Below, piece after piece: positions 45,839-58,838 of a stretch of DNA of 64,000 bases (position 1 is the first letter of the stretch; each line of letters starts with the position of its first letter). The DNA comes from Anseranas semipalmata (taxonomy: Eukaryota > Chordata > Aves > Anseriformes > Anseranatidae), in NCBI GenBank assembly GCA_013399115.1, contig VXAA01003403.1:64138-128137 (forward strand). Reading direction: 5' to 3'. Both the position numbers and the translations under genes were made by a program. The notes under the pieces were generated by a model. The model saw only the letters and a program-made list of their open reading frames with translations, was not told the origin of the DNA and did not search any database.

Positions 45839-46804
45839 GAGTGAGGCTTCTTGAGAACCTTTCATTTTGCTTATTTTATCCAAGCTTCCTGTTATTAAAA
45901 ATAACATCTTAAAATCAACTAGAAAGCTGAAAACAAAAGTTCTGTTTCTTCTTGTAGTCAACAGTCAGTCCCTTTCTACAACCTTCCTGTGTTTATTTGA
46001 AGATTTCTAACCTTATGTATTCTCTTGTACACAAATAATATCTTAAGTGTATTAGGACAAGGAAAGAGGAGGAAGTATGTTTGTTTATTCTCACAAGTGA
46101 ATTGAATATTACTCCACAGCCAAAATTTATGGGATGTAACTCTTTTTTGAGATTACTGTATAACGTCGTGTCTATATGAAGACTAAAAAAAAATCAAAAG
46201 AATTTCAATATTACTTTTCCAACAGTATAAATGCAGTTTTCAAACTGTACCTTCGTAACATGGTCTGTCTGGATATCTCTGTATTAACATATTCTAGTTT
46301 CTTTTTTTCTGACAAGCAATGCTTCATGAAAGAGCTTTATCAAACTAAATGAATTTTGAGGAGAGTAAACGTGGTCAGCAACTTACTGGTGCAGCGGACC
46401 GCTCTGAAACCATTTGGTCCTTTTCTTCCTTCCTGAAGTCAGAGTGTGTCCTTCTGGCTTGTGGGTCATGTAAACATCAAGACTATTGACTCCAGTTGAA
46501 GAGCCTCTATTAGTTCTTCTACAGATAGAGTCTAATGAGTTGTGCTTTTGAAAGTTACCTCTTTTGTCTGGAGATTTATACCCTGCTAGTTGAAATGCAG
46601 TCAGTGACTTTGCAGGTGCTGTTAGGCGTTTTGCAGCAGAAAATCAAGTGAACTAGCTCAGAGTGGCTTTTGTTGCGTGAAAACAAATTAGGAGTGCTCA
46701 GCTGCCTGGTTACTCTTTCACAATGTGGCTCGAGCGGATTAATGGCTTTCTACCATTGACTCTGGGGGTGTGTGAGGGTGTTCATCTCCTTCCCCAGTGT
46801 GGTG

Positions 46805-46838
46805 TTTTTTATTTTTATTTTATTTTACTTTATTTTTG
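46805..46838 (+). repeat. (TTTTA)n-like microsatellite
   Basis: Imperfect TTTTA/TTTTTA units. Confidence 0.85.
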
Positions 46839-47974
46839 GTTGGCTTCCTTTGTGATCAGTGAAGCTCCAAGAGTTCAACAGCTAAGAGTAAGAGGTAGAA
46901 GACAGCTTAGAAACCGCGCTACGGGAGGGTGGGCGAAACCTCTGAATTCCGGCAGCAGTAAGCTCAGCTGTTTATGGAACCTTTACGCTTAATGTTAACT
47001 TTCAATTTAGGGTGGCTGTTTTTTAAACAGCTCTACCTAGAACTGTCAAAGTGTGTTTGGCCACGCTGTGCATGTAAATGGGTGAAAACTAATTGCTCTT
47101 GTGGAAATCTTGTCGCTTTGTGTGTCCTTGGCCCATCTGCCTTGGAAATGACTGACTTGGAGCTCCAGAAGTGCTATTATGGTAGTAAAGGTGCTGTAGG
47201 TTCATTTTCACATGCTTTTAGCTGAGCCCTTGTGTTTTTGAAGAGCCATTCTTGTGATCACAAGCCTTGTGGGAGGTAGAAGCCAAATATTCCGATGTGG
47301 TTTGTGTCTCCTCTTTTTTCTTCCCTTGGTTTGCTTTACTTTTGTGTCCTTGGTTTAGGCATCTTAAAACAGCAGTGTCAGTGTGAATCTGAATACAATT
47401 ACTATACCTAGAACGTTGAAAATGCTAAGTAGTTCAGTGAGAGGAAAAGACCAGGGCAGAATCAGCTGTGAGAAAGTAGAATGAATACCTGCTCAGCGGC
47501 ACCGTGACTTGGAAGAGGAATGCCAATGTAATACAGGTTTGAACAAGAACATGGGTGTCCAGAAGGTATTATTCTAAGACAGGAGGTAAGGAATTGTACA
47601 AAGTGAGGGAAAATTTATCAAGTAGTGAGTGAAAATGTATGAAGTGGTGAGAGTGAAATAATGAAAAGGATTGTAAGCAAGCAGGTGAGCTGTATATTCT
47701 TGGTTGAGTGTAATGGCTTGGGATACTTTCTTGATATTTGTAAAATTGAGGAAAAACAGGTTTCTTGAACAGTTACATTAAGGATAATCAGAATTTTGTG
47801 AACAGAGAATTAGAAAAACTTGGAGGAAATGATTTAACTAACATAAATGGCATTTACGGGCCTTATGCTACAAATAATAGTTTAAAATTAATACTTTAAA
47901 AGGTTAACTGTTGAATTTAGATTTGGGAAGCTTAGCATTCATTTACCTGCAGAAGGGGAAGCTGCTGGCTTTTT

Positions 47975-48002
47975 TGCTGCTTGCAGAGCTGCAAGAGCAG
48001 CC
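47975..48002 (+). repeat. Short inverted repeat beside the main hairpin
   Basis: The arms GCTGCTTGCAG and CTGCAAGAGCAGC pair over 11 bases with a 2-base bulge and almost no loop. It lies 44 bases upstream of the 48046 hairpin, in the same GC-rich island. Confidence 0.6.
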
Positions 48003-48045
48003 AAGACGGGGGGACTCGTGTTTTGCGTATCAGAATGACCCCTCT

Positions 48046-48113
48046 AGGAAGGATGGGGTGGGTGGCTTCCCCAGGCGATAGACCTGGGGAAGCCACTCAG
48101 GCTCTGCCTGCCT
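48046..48113 (+). ncRNA. Precursor-microRNA-like hairpin (candidate)
   Basis: The arms 48062-48075 and 48083-48096 are perfectly complementary (14 pairs) around a 7-base loop (CGATAGA). Outward the stem continues with G61-U97 wobble, G60-C98 and U59-A99; a 2-base bulge (100-101); G58-C102, G57-U103, G56-C104, G55-U105 and U54-G106; a bulged A53; 52-107, 51-108 and 50-109; one mismatch; and 48-111, 47-112 and 46-113. That is about 28 pairs in 68 bases, the size of a pre-miRNA. The wobble pairs work only in plus-strand RNA, the inferred direction of the host transcript. It sits in a short GC-rich island in AT-rich DNA. I do not recognise the arms as a known miRNA. Whether it is processed is unknown. 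Confidence 0.4.
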
Positions 48114-51100
48114 TGTTTTGCTGCCTCTGCTAGTAAGCATCTTCTAGATCTGTGAAAATTCCCAAACTGGTTAGATACCCAATTCACAATTAAAATCAAT
48201 ATGATTTAAATAATTTAAATGGCACTTCTGAAACCAGAGGGCTATCCTTATGTTCTAGTGAGACCAGAATTATGAAAATAGCATACCTATTTATTGTTCT
48301 TCCCCATGTAAAATTGAAAGAGCCAGAAATGTTATCACCGTGTTCAGATTGCAGATCAGTGGCAAAGTAAAGATGGGTGTTGTGTCTCCTGACTTCTGAC
48401 TGCACTCCGCTGACCGTATTTTTCTAGGTAGAACACACACATCGGAGTAGTTCTGGTGCTTGTAAAATGTTCTTTGGAAAGGTACTAAGGAGTTAAGCTT
48501 CTGAAGGAATAATTACTTTCTGCTAAATTTGTGGGTAGATGCATCCTTGTGGGAAGAGTTCAGTTTTAAAACGCTAACGCTTCTCCCCACCCTTTTTCCC
48601 CCAAGGGTGTCTTGCTGGCCAGCTTGCCTTTTTATCCCTTTCTTTCCTTGTATGGTACAGAACACCATAATATCTGTAAACCTCCTAAGTATTTAAAAAT
48701 AGAAATAACAATAACAGTCTCTTTTCCTTCTGTCCCAGTGTGTATGAGAAATACTTTTTAAAGAAGAAAAAAAGGCCAAAACGTGTGAGTGAAACGACGA
48801 TCTTGGCAGAACCAAATGAGGGTTAGTTCTGCATTTAATTTGGAGCCTGAGGTTTGCACTCACTTTTGAAGCCGCATGAAATGTTTCATGTTCTGCTGAA
48901 CTTGTGGGAATTCTGACTCCCTTAGTTACAAGCCAGCTGAAAATTTTATGATACCACTGTAAGGTAGCTCTTCTGGGTATGGTCAGAGAAGTCACTAGAA
49001 GTAGCTGGATGTCTTGGATGTGAGGGTAGAGCTTTATCTTTATGAGAAGCAGAGTAACAGCAAAACAGCTGAGCATCTTGTTAAGTGACCTTGCTGCCAA
49101 ATAGATAAGGTGTTTTTGTTGGTTTTCTGTGGATGGGTGATTTTGTTCTTTAGTGCAAGTTGCAGTAATTATAGTATTGAGTCTGGAGTACGCGAACTTA
49201 TACAGTTGGGTTTCCTTTTTTTGGTTTGGAAATAGTCTTTGTAGAATGGAGAGAATTATTTGTACTGAACAAACAGGAAAATGTGTCAGAAGATGCTTGT
49301 TGTCTGTTACCTTATTTACATTATTTTTCAATAGATTAATTTATTGAAATAGACCAGCTGGTTGTGTATATAAATTACGAACGTGGAAATAAATGTTTCA
49401 TCTCACTACTGTTTCTGTGCTTTTCTTGGTAACGCTTCCCTTTTGAGATGGATGTTGCCAGCATCAAGGTAGATTTGAGACACCTGCTTTAAAAACAGAA
49501 GTTTGATTTCCTCCCTAAGCTGCAGAGCTGTAAACTGCAAGACTGGTAACAGGTTTAATTCCTAGTTTTTGGATTAAACTGTACAGACTAGAGCTAGGTG
49601 TTTTCTACTAATGCAGCCCTGTAAATCTGTTCTGGTAGAAGGAGACACTACTGGGACATTCATATGTGGTGGAAGATTTGAGGTAAATAATTTTTTGAAT
49701 TAAAGAAACTAAATTTAGCAAAAAATCTTGGAAGTATATATGTAAACATGGCATGCTCTTTCAAAAGTAGCCAAGTAACTGCAGATACAAAATTTTGCTT
49801 TAATTATAATTATGTATATAGAGATATTTATTTTTTTAAACATTTAAAGTTTGCATTGTTGGTTGTATTATTTGCGGCAGCATCACTTCTTTGTAGCACT
49901 GCATTAGACGGGGGAAAAGTAAAAATGAAAGAAAATCAGATGAGAAAAAAACATTTCAATGTGAAGAGAAGAGCACGAGTGCCAAGTTGGATCTGTTGCT
50001 GGTGAACAGAAAGAAACAGATTCGTAAAATGTGTACAGAGATAAACTGCTAATCACTGAAACTGATGGAGAAGTTGTGGAAAATGGGCAAGAAATAGGGT
50101 AGGAAAAGAAAATTGGATTGGAGATTAATCCGATAAGGAAAGAAGTGGAGCAGAACGTACACTTGCATGAAGCTTACTGGAAGTAAGGCAAGATACCGAA
50201 AATATAAATATGGCAGTTCATTTATAGCAAGAACCTTGCCTCGAGATTTAAAGATAGTGAGATTGTTGCCATGGTAAGTAAAATTATTGTTCAAATGACT
50301 TTTTTTTACTTTTGAACTTTTAGCTATTTATAAATACCGTAAAGGGGGGAATAGGAGGGTAGAACTATTTATGCTGCCATGTAGTGCCATTGCCATATTC
50401 CTCTTTTTTTTTGAGAATAGTGAGGCCTAGCTGAATTTATTCAGTTCAGCCTTTTTAAGACGCAGCAAGTGTAGTATCCACAACGCTGTCTGTTTATTCC
50501 GTGGAGGAGGAGGAAGAACGTAGTGTCATTTGTATGTTATATAATTACAGAATACCGACTGGGATGGAGGCTTCTGGGATGGGATTTCTGGTTGAAGATG
50601 AAAGAAGCCTTCTCAGCAGTTGGGGGGTGAAGGTTGCCCTGGTTGTTAAGCAGCTGCTGTGACTGGTGAAGGGGAGAAACTTAACCCCAGGTTTCCCATG
50701 TTGGTTTGATGTTGTGTTTCTGGGGTTTTGTTTATTTCTTTATTTATTGAGTTCATCCCGGTTCAAGAAAACTGTCTTTTTGCCTTCCGCTATGTACGGT
50801 GGTGTTTCCCTACTGGGTAAGTATTGCCTGCGATCCCTGTTCCAAGGTTTGAATTTCAGCTTGGCTGAATGCCTACTCTTTGCCTGTGTGCCATTTACCC
50901 GGCAGTTCAGATCGGTTTATGTTAGTGACTTGCCTTTGTTTCTCGCTCACACACGGCGTGTCACTTGGACGTTTTACCAGAGGTGGTATTTTCCCCTCCT
51001 TAGTGTTTTTGCAGAAAGATACATGACCAAGAATTCGTTTGTGGGGTCCATCTAAAATGTCGTATGTTTCCATATTTCATCTTATTTTAAGACCTATCAG

Positions 51101-51944
51101 TACCACTACCTAGTTTCTATACAACATCAATGTACTTTGTTATTGCTTGTAGTTCTTGATTTTTTTTTTTTTAAATCTCTCCTGAGCAGATGATGTAGTT
51201 TCTTACTCAAAATATGCAGAAGCAAATAGAGTGCTTTACCAAATTGTGGCTATACTGTAATGGATCTTTTCATTCATCATCTGAACATTCAAATTCGATG
51301 GAAAGCTATTGTGTTAATTTGACAATGTTGTGTTTCATCCATTATTTTTCTGAGATCTTTTGAGGGTTGGGAGAGGCTGCTGAGGCTGAGAAGGCTTGGT
51401 TTCCTTTATACCTGTTCTTTTAAAAAATTGGCATGTTTCTTCCACATCTTTGGAACTGCTCTCTCTTTTTTTTTTTTTTCCTTCTCCATATGCTTATTCA
51501 AATGCAACATGAAAAGTGGAGAAGATCTTTTGCTAGCTCTTCAAAGAAAATCTTTGGTGCAAGTGAGGTAGAATAATACATCCAACATTGACTTCAGTTT
51601 GTTACAATTTTAATAACGGAATTTAGAGACAAGACGGCTACTCTTTTGGTATATTCCTTTGTATCGTGTATTGCAGCCATTACTAGCACATTAAAGTGTG
51701 CTGAGTGTAACGTTTAACCAAGCAGGAACTTCTTAAGGGTAGACAAAGTATTTTGGATTTATTGTATTTTGATCAATTTTAAAGCCCTTTATGTAATTCT
51801 TATTGAGTGCTAATATAATGACTTGTAAGAGCTGATTTCTAGTTTCAGTTGGTCCTACCACAGACCTTGTTCTATGTTTCTGTTAAAAATTACCTTGCAA
51901 ACTTTGTTCTTCTCATTGAGGTATTTCATTGTGCTATAAAGATG

Positions 51945-52070
51945 CAGGTTATCCCTGATTTTACAGATGGGAGAAAATGAGGAGCAGAAGTGAAATGGCT
52001 TAATCCAGATCTCAGAACAGGGCAAGGCCAAAACTGTAAAAGGAATCCAGCTTTGGTTCTCTGGCTTTTA
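51945..52070 (-). mobile_element. MIR-like (CORE-SINE) fragment
   Basis: Plus-strand reading follows the reverse complement of MIR in order: 'gattttacagatggga', 'aaatgaggagcagaagtg', 'aaatggcttaatcca', 'gatctcagaacagggcaagg' and 'ggaatccagctttggttctctggc'. These match the MIR blocks for the oligo-stretch, 'gaggcacagaga-tta-gtgacttgccca' and 'ggatt-gaacccag--ct-tctgac'. MIR copies in birds are few and old. Limits are approximate. Confidence 0.5.
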
Positions 52071-52935
52071 TTTTTACAGCTCAATCAAGACAGTGCAAGA
52101 TGTCTGTAAGAAAGGATGTTGAGGCATTTTAATTGAAGTTTTCTTCTGGAAGATGTTGGGATAGTAGTAAAGATGCAAGCTTTGAAGCTTCCATTACGAT
52201 CGATCCTATGTCCTGGGAGCAATTTTAAATTTATTAATGCAATGTATAAATTAAGAGATCATTTTATAGTAGCATCTGTCGCAGAAGCGTGATAGTACTT
52301 TTCACAAATATTCAGTCTCTAGATGAATGTTGTCATAGATTTGCTATCAGTTAAGAATCAGGTAATAGGGAAGAGTATAAACTTAAAAAAAAAAAAACCA
52401 CTATTTTGGCAAGAAGTGCTGTACTCCCTCTGTCGGTTTTCGTATCTTTGTATGTTTGGCTTCCTAGAGAACTGAAAAGGTTATTTTTGGCCTAGGGCCG
52501 GAGGCTAAAAATGGCTTCTGGAATCTTATAGCTCAGTTTGGCGTTGGACAGTTTTGTGCGGTAGTAAAATAACTGCAGTAATTGGTAGTCTCACTGAAGC
52601 ATTTCAGTTATGCACTTAAATGTTAAGCTGTGGGAGAGGTGGCCACGTGACACTTCCAACATCCAGTTTATCAGAAAAATGTAAGTCATGTTTGTCTATG
52701 AAGCAATGGTAGCCTGAAAAAAGAGAGGCTTGTCTACAAGTACTCTTTAAAGAGGAGTAAGAATGAATGTATGGTCTAGCCCCTACAGGGAAAGGCTCTA
52801 AAATGAAGAAATAAATCATGCTATTACCACAGGAATGGTGAAGCACAAGCAGTGTGTTTGAGACTATAGGTGTGAGGACTAGGACTAGTCTTTGAAGTTT
52901 TTAAATGCTTCTATCCAGTATAGTAGGGTTTAATT

Positions 52936-52953
52936 AAAAAAAAAAAAAAAAAA
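52936..52953 (+). repeat. Poly(A) tract, 18 bases
   Basis: Uninterrupted A run. Confidence 0.9.
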
Positions 52954-55643
52954 GACAAAAACACCAATTACTAGATATGTTTGTGTGAATGTATTACAAG
53001 CAGTGTTCTGAATATTTTCTGAAGAGTTTGGGTGATTACGTAACTGGGAGTTTGGAGTAGTCGGGGGAATGCTGAGAGGCTAACTATTTAAATCTGAAAA
53101 CCTTGTGTCTGAAAAAGACTTCTGAGAAGGCTGGATATCACTTCCCTTTATTTCTCTCCCAAATCTGTTAGCTTTTTGCCAAATTGTTCGTATTGGAACA
53201 AGTGGAAATAATGCATGGTGCTGCATGAACTCAAAGCTGGTTTTTATCCAAGCAGAGCTTGTATAAAAATCCAGTCAGATTCATGTTTTGAGTGGAATCA
53301 GCATGGAAAAATTCTGCATGGGAAGCGGCGTTGCTGTAGACGTAGCATATAAGCTTAGTGCAGTTGGAGTATGTTCCTGGGTGTGAGTCTATTCAATTGT
53401 GTTTAAAAAATCTGTTTTATGCTCTACTTTATGCACGATACAGTATTATTTTATCAAATATGTCTAAATACATTACTGATGCATGGAATAGGTACAGTCT
53501 GAGGATAGGCCAATCAATATATTTCTCCCTATGTCACAGCTTCTTTCATGCATCTTATTTGGTAGTAGTTATGATTAAGTTCTTAAATGATGGATACGTG
53601 AGCATAACCACTCTGTCTTTACTGTGAAGTAGTGTAATTAAATCCACAGGAAACCATTTTCCGAAAAAGAAAATTGTAGGGAGCAATAAGCTGTTAAGGC
53701 TTTTTGCCTTATTAATAGAAGATGCTTTCTTTTAAAGGAATTTTTCTTCATGCTGCAGTAATATTTAGTCTTTTCTGTCGTTCTTTACCAGATGTATCTC
53801 ACCTTATTTCATGCTGCTGTTTTTATTCTGGGGTCAGTGGACTATATTTGTTGAAGCATGGAATAATTGATGTGTCATAATACTAAAAGAGACTTTTATG
53901 TTGACACGGTTTGACCCTCTGCCTAATACTGGCCATAAATTACCCTGACCGAGTCATTGTATCTAGACCAAAAATTCGTGGCTCGTATATACTGTGTCGA
54001 TTTTAAAGTATGCCAGTGATAATAGTATGATTAATTATGTTTCCTTTGGAAGTAAATAAAAGAAGTTGCACACACTAGTTTGTATTTTAGCTTCAACTTA
54101 TGATTATTTGTTCTTTACTTGCTTTAACTACTAGATGAGTTCTCGTACTATATCAGCTATTCGTTCCTCCACAGTTGTTTAAAACTTAAGCTTTACCTTT
54201 GTCTGTAATAACCGAGGAGCTTTGATTAATAAGGGGTAATTCCTGTTACTTAAACTGAGATGTTACTGCAGCTCTCCATCTAGCTTCCCAGAGAAAGGTG
54301 CTGCCCTTCTGCCTAGGGTGACCAAATGGTGACGTGGGTGGATTTAAACTAACAGGACAGGCTGTGAATTGTGGTGTTGGGGAGGCGGCACGTGGTTGTA
54401 CCTGCTGCCCCTGTTGTGTGGCAGGTAACCACCAACCCGGCAGTGGCGGACAAATACTATCAGTGGGGGTAATGTGTGTTTGGCTTCTGTTCCAACAGTT
54501 GCTGTTTAATGCACCCAGATTTCATGGTGGTCATTTGTACCTTAGAGTCAATGTGAGCTTGTGATAATCATCACACCAAGACTATGATTGCATGTGCTGC
54601 ATTGCGTTTGTAAGTTTTCATCTGACAGCATTACATAGGAGCCTGTGTCTAACCTGCCACGTGCTCCAGGCCCTAACATATCTAGAACTTGGCCTTGTTG
54701 TTACTTATTGTACCATTAACATCCATCACTGCGGATTTTATCAACAGAGATTTTGAATTCTAGGGGAAAAAGTCCAGAAAATCTTGAATGATGTTCAGTT
54801 GAGAAGAAATACATCTAAAAAATTTGATGATACTATATCCTTAATGCCTTTCTTGAGGAAATCATTCGGGTTCTCTGACTAGTCATTGGATGAACACTGC
54901 AACCAAATCAAAATGACTGATGTTCTGGTATGAATAAATCAAAAAGGCTCTTGTAGTAGACATATGTTCTTATAAGGTTATAGAACATGATTTGTTTCAG
55001 TGTTGTACAGGTTTTAACTTCTGATGGTGTTTATTTAAATATATCCAAGTATTTTTTTTATTGCGATGCAATTACATCCTTACTTTTCATTAGTGTGACA
55101 CGACTGCAGAGAGTGCTATTAACCGATTAACACTGTAATTTGAATTGCTGACCTCCATGTGATTTGTTGTTTTTAAATCATCTGGTGAGATAAATGAGAC
55201 CATGATTGGTGTTAAGAAGACCTTAAAAAAAAAAAAAACCAAACACCTTAATATCTTGGTTAGAATTTGATGGACCACCTGACCCAGAGAACCATTTGTA
55301 TTATAAGAAATGTTTGCTTCTTAAAGCACTGTGATTTGTGGTGTTGCCCTTGCTTCAGGAAACATTTGTGTATCCTTTGGTGCTTTGCTATATGAATTAG
55401 GGATGTAAAAATGAAAGTTATTTCTATTGTAGAAGAACATTTTAAATGAAATACAGGAAAAGTTGCTTTATAATTAAATTAAGAATTCCTCCTCGAGTAT
55501 TTCTTCTAGAACATTATTGCTTGACAATTCTGTTTATAGAAACAGGATATTTTGGTTTTATGAACTGTGGATTTCTTGGGAACACATTTTAAGAAAGTGT
55601 TTGTTTGCCTCCACCCTTGGTGGAATGCAGATGACATCAGATT

Positions 55644-55679
55644 TTTTTATGTACTGGTGCTACAGCCAGTACATAAAGA
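55644..55679 (+). repeat. Strong short hairpin (12-bp perfect stem)
   Basis: The arms TTTATGTACTGG (55646-55657) and CCAGTACATAAA (55666-55677) pair perfectly. With U-G pairs on both sides (658-665 inside, 645-678 outside) and one outer A-U pair, the stem has 15 pairs and a 6-base loop. Wobbles again favour plus-strand RNA. It is shorter than a typical miRNA precursor and may be a structural or chance inverted repeat. Confidence 0.6.
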
Positions 55680-56976
55680 CCAGGTTTAGAAGTGTCAGTG
55701 ACATAAAAGGAACTGAATGCTAAGCAGGCTTACTATTTAGGGTGAACTGGTGGTATTGGTGTCCAGGTGATCGTATCTAAGGCAACAGAACCTTAGATAA
55801 AGGTCTAAAAAAGGTCTTAAAGCTCTAAAAATAGAGCTGGAGGATTAGTTCAGGAAGGCTTGAGGACAAACAGAAAAGAATCTAAACATCTGTGTCAGAC
55901 AGGTGTCTTGGTGATGAGAGGTGCCTTGAGTTGTTATAGCACAAACTTTGCATTAAATGGAGATGCCAATATTCAATGGTATGTGATGGCTGCACTTAAA
56001 TATTTTTCAGGTGTTTGAATTTTTCTTTTCTTCCATTAAAAAAAAGGAAAGGAAGTTTGGATGCACTGAAAGAAAGGAAAATGTAGACGGAAAGGGAGAA
56101 AGGACTCATTTACTCCTTCCACATTTTCATGTCTTTGTTCCAGATGTTAACTCTGGCATACTTCGGGAGCTGTACTCCAAAGATTTGGCCCCTACCTAGA
56201 GCTCAAGAGCATTCTCTTTCCTGCTTTTTTCCCCCCTCTTCTCTTCTTCCATATTTTGTCTTCTCTTCCTCCTCATGCCTTGCGAGCTTTATCTGGGACT
56301 CTGCCTGCTTGGCCCTCTCTAGGATTTCCTTTTGAAATAAGTTCTAAGCAGTGTATGCACTGCAACGTGTTCACTCCTTTGTTTTTCCAATAGTCTTATG
56401 TTGGCCTTTTCTCCTTCTCGGGGGTGTCCTGTTGGTAGTTTTATCTAAGCTTCTGCCACAGGGAGTGATGGCTTGGAAAAGGGAGATGGTGAACTCTTAC
56501 GCAGCAGTTTTTAAGATAACTGTTCCTAGGTTAGGAAAGTTTTTGATAGCAGGTTTCAGAATATACCGAAATTAAAAAGTGAATGAAAGATGCTAATGGT
56601 AATTTTGTATTTTTTTTTATACTATGGTATCCTTAGTTGACCAATTTTTACTTATACCATTTTAAATATTCTAAATAATTGCATAGGTTCCACTGTAGAT
56701 CACTGTGTGATCTTTCTAAAACATACCCCTTCGATTGCCTGTCTTGGCAAAGCTGTGTTACTTCTTTTGGTCTGCATCTCTATCTGTAGTTCTCTCCCAC
56801 TTTTGATAATTTTGGTTCAACTGGCATTTGATGTTAGTGGTAACTGTTCCCCGTGGAAGCTTTTGGTTGAGATCTCATTACACTTCTTTAAACAGAATGT
56901 TTGTAGACCAAAAGGCAAGTAGCAGTTGAATTATACTCTTAGTTTAATAAAACCCTATAAAACTTTGTCTAAATTT

Positions 56977-57060
56977 CATGGGATCATAGGATAATTCAGA
57001 TTAGAAGGGACCCCTGGAGGTTGTCTGGTCCAACCACCTGCTTACAGCAGGGTCAAGTGT
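56977..57060 (-). mobile_element. CR1 LINE, 3' end fragment
   Basis: Reverse complement of a CR1 tail: 'catgggatcataggata', 'attcagattagaagggacc', 'cctggaggttgtctggtcc', 'aaccacctgcttacagcagg'. Diverged and short, the only CR1 copy I can see right of the CpG island. Confidence 0.82.
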
Positions 57061-58022
57061 GAACCTGTGTAACTTGGTTTTGCCAGCTGAAACGTATTTC
57101 ATGTAGCTCAGGCATTCACATATATCACGAACTCCTTTTGTAAATGCTGTGTAGCAGGCCATTTGGAACCTTCCTTTTCAGCTTTTTCTCTCCTCCTCAA
57201 ATCTAAGGTTTTCTATTTATACATCTTAAAAACCCTCTTTCTGCAGCTTCAAGAGGAGATTTCGAGCAGAGTAGCTGACTGCTGTATGTGTGGCACAGGT
57301 GTGATGTACTCCTCATATAGCGAATTTCTAACATTTCTGTGTTAGAAGCATACCTGAGGTGGTTAGATTCTGTTTACAACCACTCGCTTTATATTTACGC
57401 AAAATTTACCCTGACACCTTTTGTCCGCTGACATATTTACCCATAAACCTACTTGCAGAGTCTTGCTCAAAATGTGTATTGGTGTAAATTCTGACGTGCT
57501 TTGCATCTGCTACCAAATGGGGAGACTCATTGTTACTCTGTGTAGGGAATACTGGAGCAAAGACTTAGTTTAAAGCATTTTGCAAGTGCTTTTGCAACAC
57601 TCTGTAAACAGACTGTGGTGGTCTTAGTTATTTTAAACCTACTCTGGATAGATTGGTGGTTCTGTATCTGAAAGATGTTCATGAGGAACTTGTAGCACTC
57701 AAGACTGAAATGCTCAGTAAGAACATTAGAACACAGATTTGTTGTTGACGTTGAGATAGGTGTTGTTTTTTTTCTGGTGTCAGCTGTAGAAGAATATCTG
57801 TGTTTAAAATTACAAAGCAGTTGAGGTATGGTTGTAAATTGTACATATTATAACAGATAATTTAAAATTAGAATGTCCCAAAGACAATTAAACAATCCTT
57901 ACTCATTTTGTGCCAGCAACAATTCTTTACTGTCTTCTGTTCTTAGAAGAAAGTAATATTACTTTTCATTTCTGCTAATTTATTTTAATAAGTGTTTTGG
58001 GGCTTATTGTTGTTTAGGAAAA

Positions 58023-58046
58023 AGTATGGTTAATAATAACCATACT
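58023..58046. repeat. Perfect 10-bp inverted repeat with 4-base loop
   Basis: AGTATGGTTA (58023-58032), ATAA loop, TAACCATACT (58037-58046). Confidence 0.75.
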
Positions 58047-58821
58047 AATTACTTGGATCAAATATGAGCGTAAGTTGGTCCTGATGGCATAAGCAGGCGA
58101 TGATTGATCTATTGTGCCTTTTTTGCTTCAGATGCTGATTAATAGGTACCTTCAGAACGGAGTTTTATAGGAGTTTTCCTTCACATGAACCTCTTTGTTT
58201 TGAGTATTCTGAATTTGAGACTTACGTCATTTTAATATGCTTGTTCTGTATATTACTGTGCATCTAATATAACAGTGGGTTGTGCGGAGCCAATAATGGA
58301 ACAATAATTTGACTGTTAAAGATGCAAAACCTGTTTTTTTTGGTAAAATTAAACATTGCTATTAAGGGAATTGCTGCACAGTGTTCCTGTGGAATGTAAG
58401 GATAATGCATAAGAATGTGATTCAAACTTTTCCCAGTGTTTTTATAAATTGAACAGATGTACTTGGACTTCAACAGATTTTGTCCTTAGGTTTCACATGC
58501 AAAATAAATTCTAATAGCAGAGAGAGCACTCAGGCTGTCTTGCTATTTACTTAAGGCTTTCTTGCATTAGATACTTGCACTTCAGCTGATCAGTTTGCTC
58601 AGCAATTTTGTACGATTGCTTTGTGCGGCAAAGTAGAATGCAATATCCAGGTGTTCGAAGTGCAGTTGTAGAAGTAATTGGGGTAGCAATTTAATAGTTT
58701 GAAACAATAGGATTAAGACTCCAGTGAGATTTATATTGCAAAGTATGAAAGTGCAGTATAGTTTTGCTGCACATCTTAAATTCATCATCACTTCTGACCT
58801 TGCTATGTATGTGTCGTCGTC

Positions 58822-58838
58822 TTTTTTTTTTTTTTTTT
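58822..58838 (+). repeat. Poly(T) tract, 17 bases
   Basis: Uninterrupted T run after a GTC repeat. Confidence 0.9.

Noticed and set aside
48693..49331. 212-codon minus-strand open frame
   Set aside because: Long for AT-rich DNA, but it has no domain, no start context or splice evidence, unusual Lys/Ser/Leu-rich composition, and runs against the inferred transcription direction. Best treated as chance unless conservation says otherwise.
50666..51055. 129-codon hydrophobic frame resembling a membrane protein
   Set aside because: Hydrophobicity follows from T-rich sequence (Phe/Leu codons). No conserved motif.
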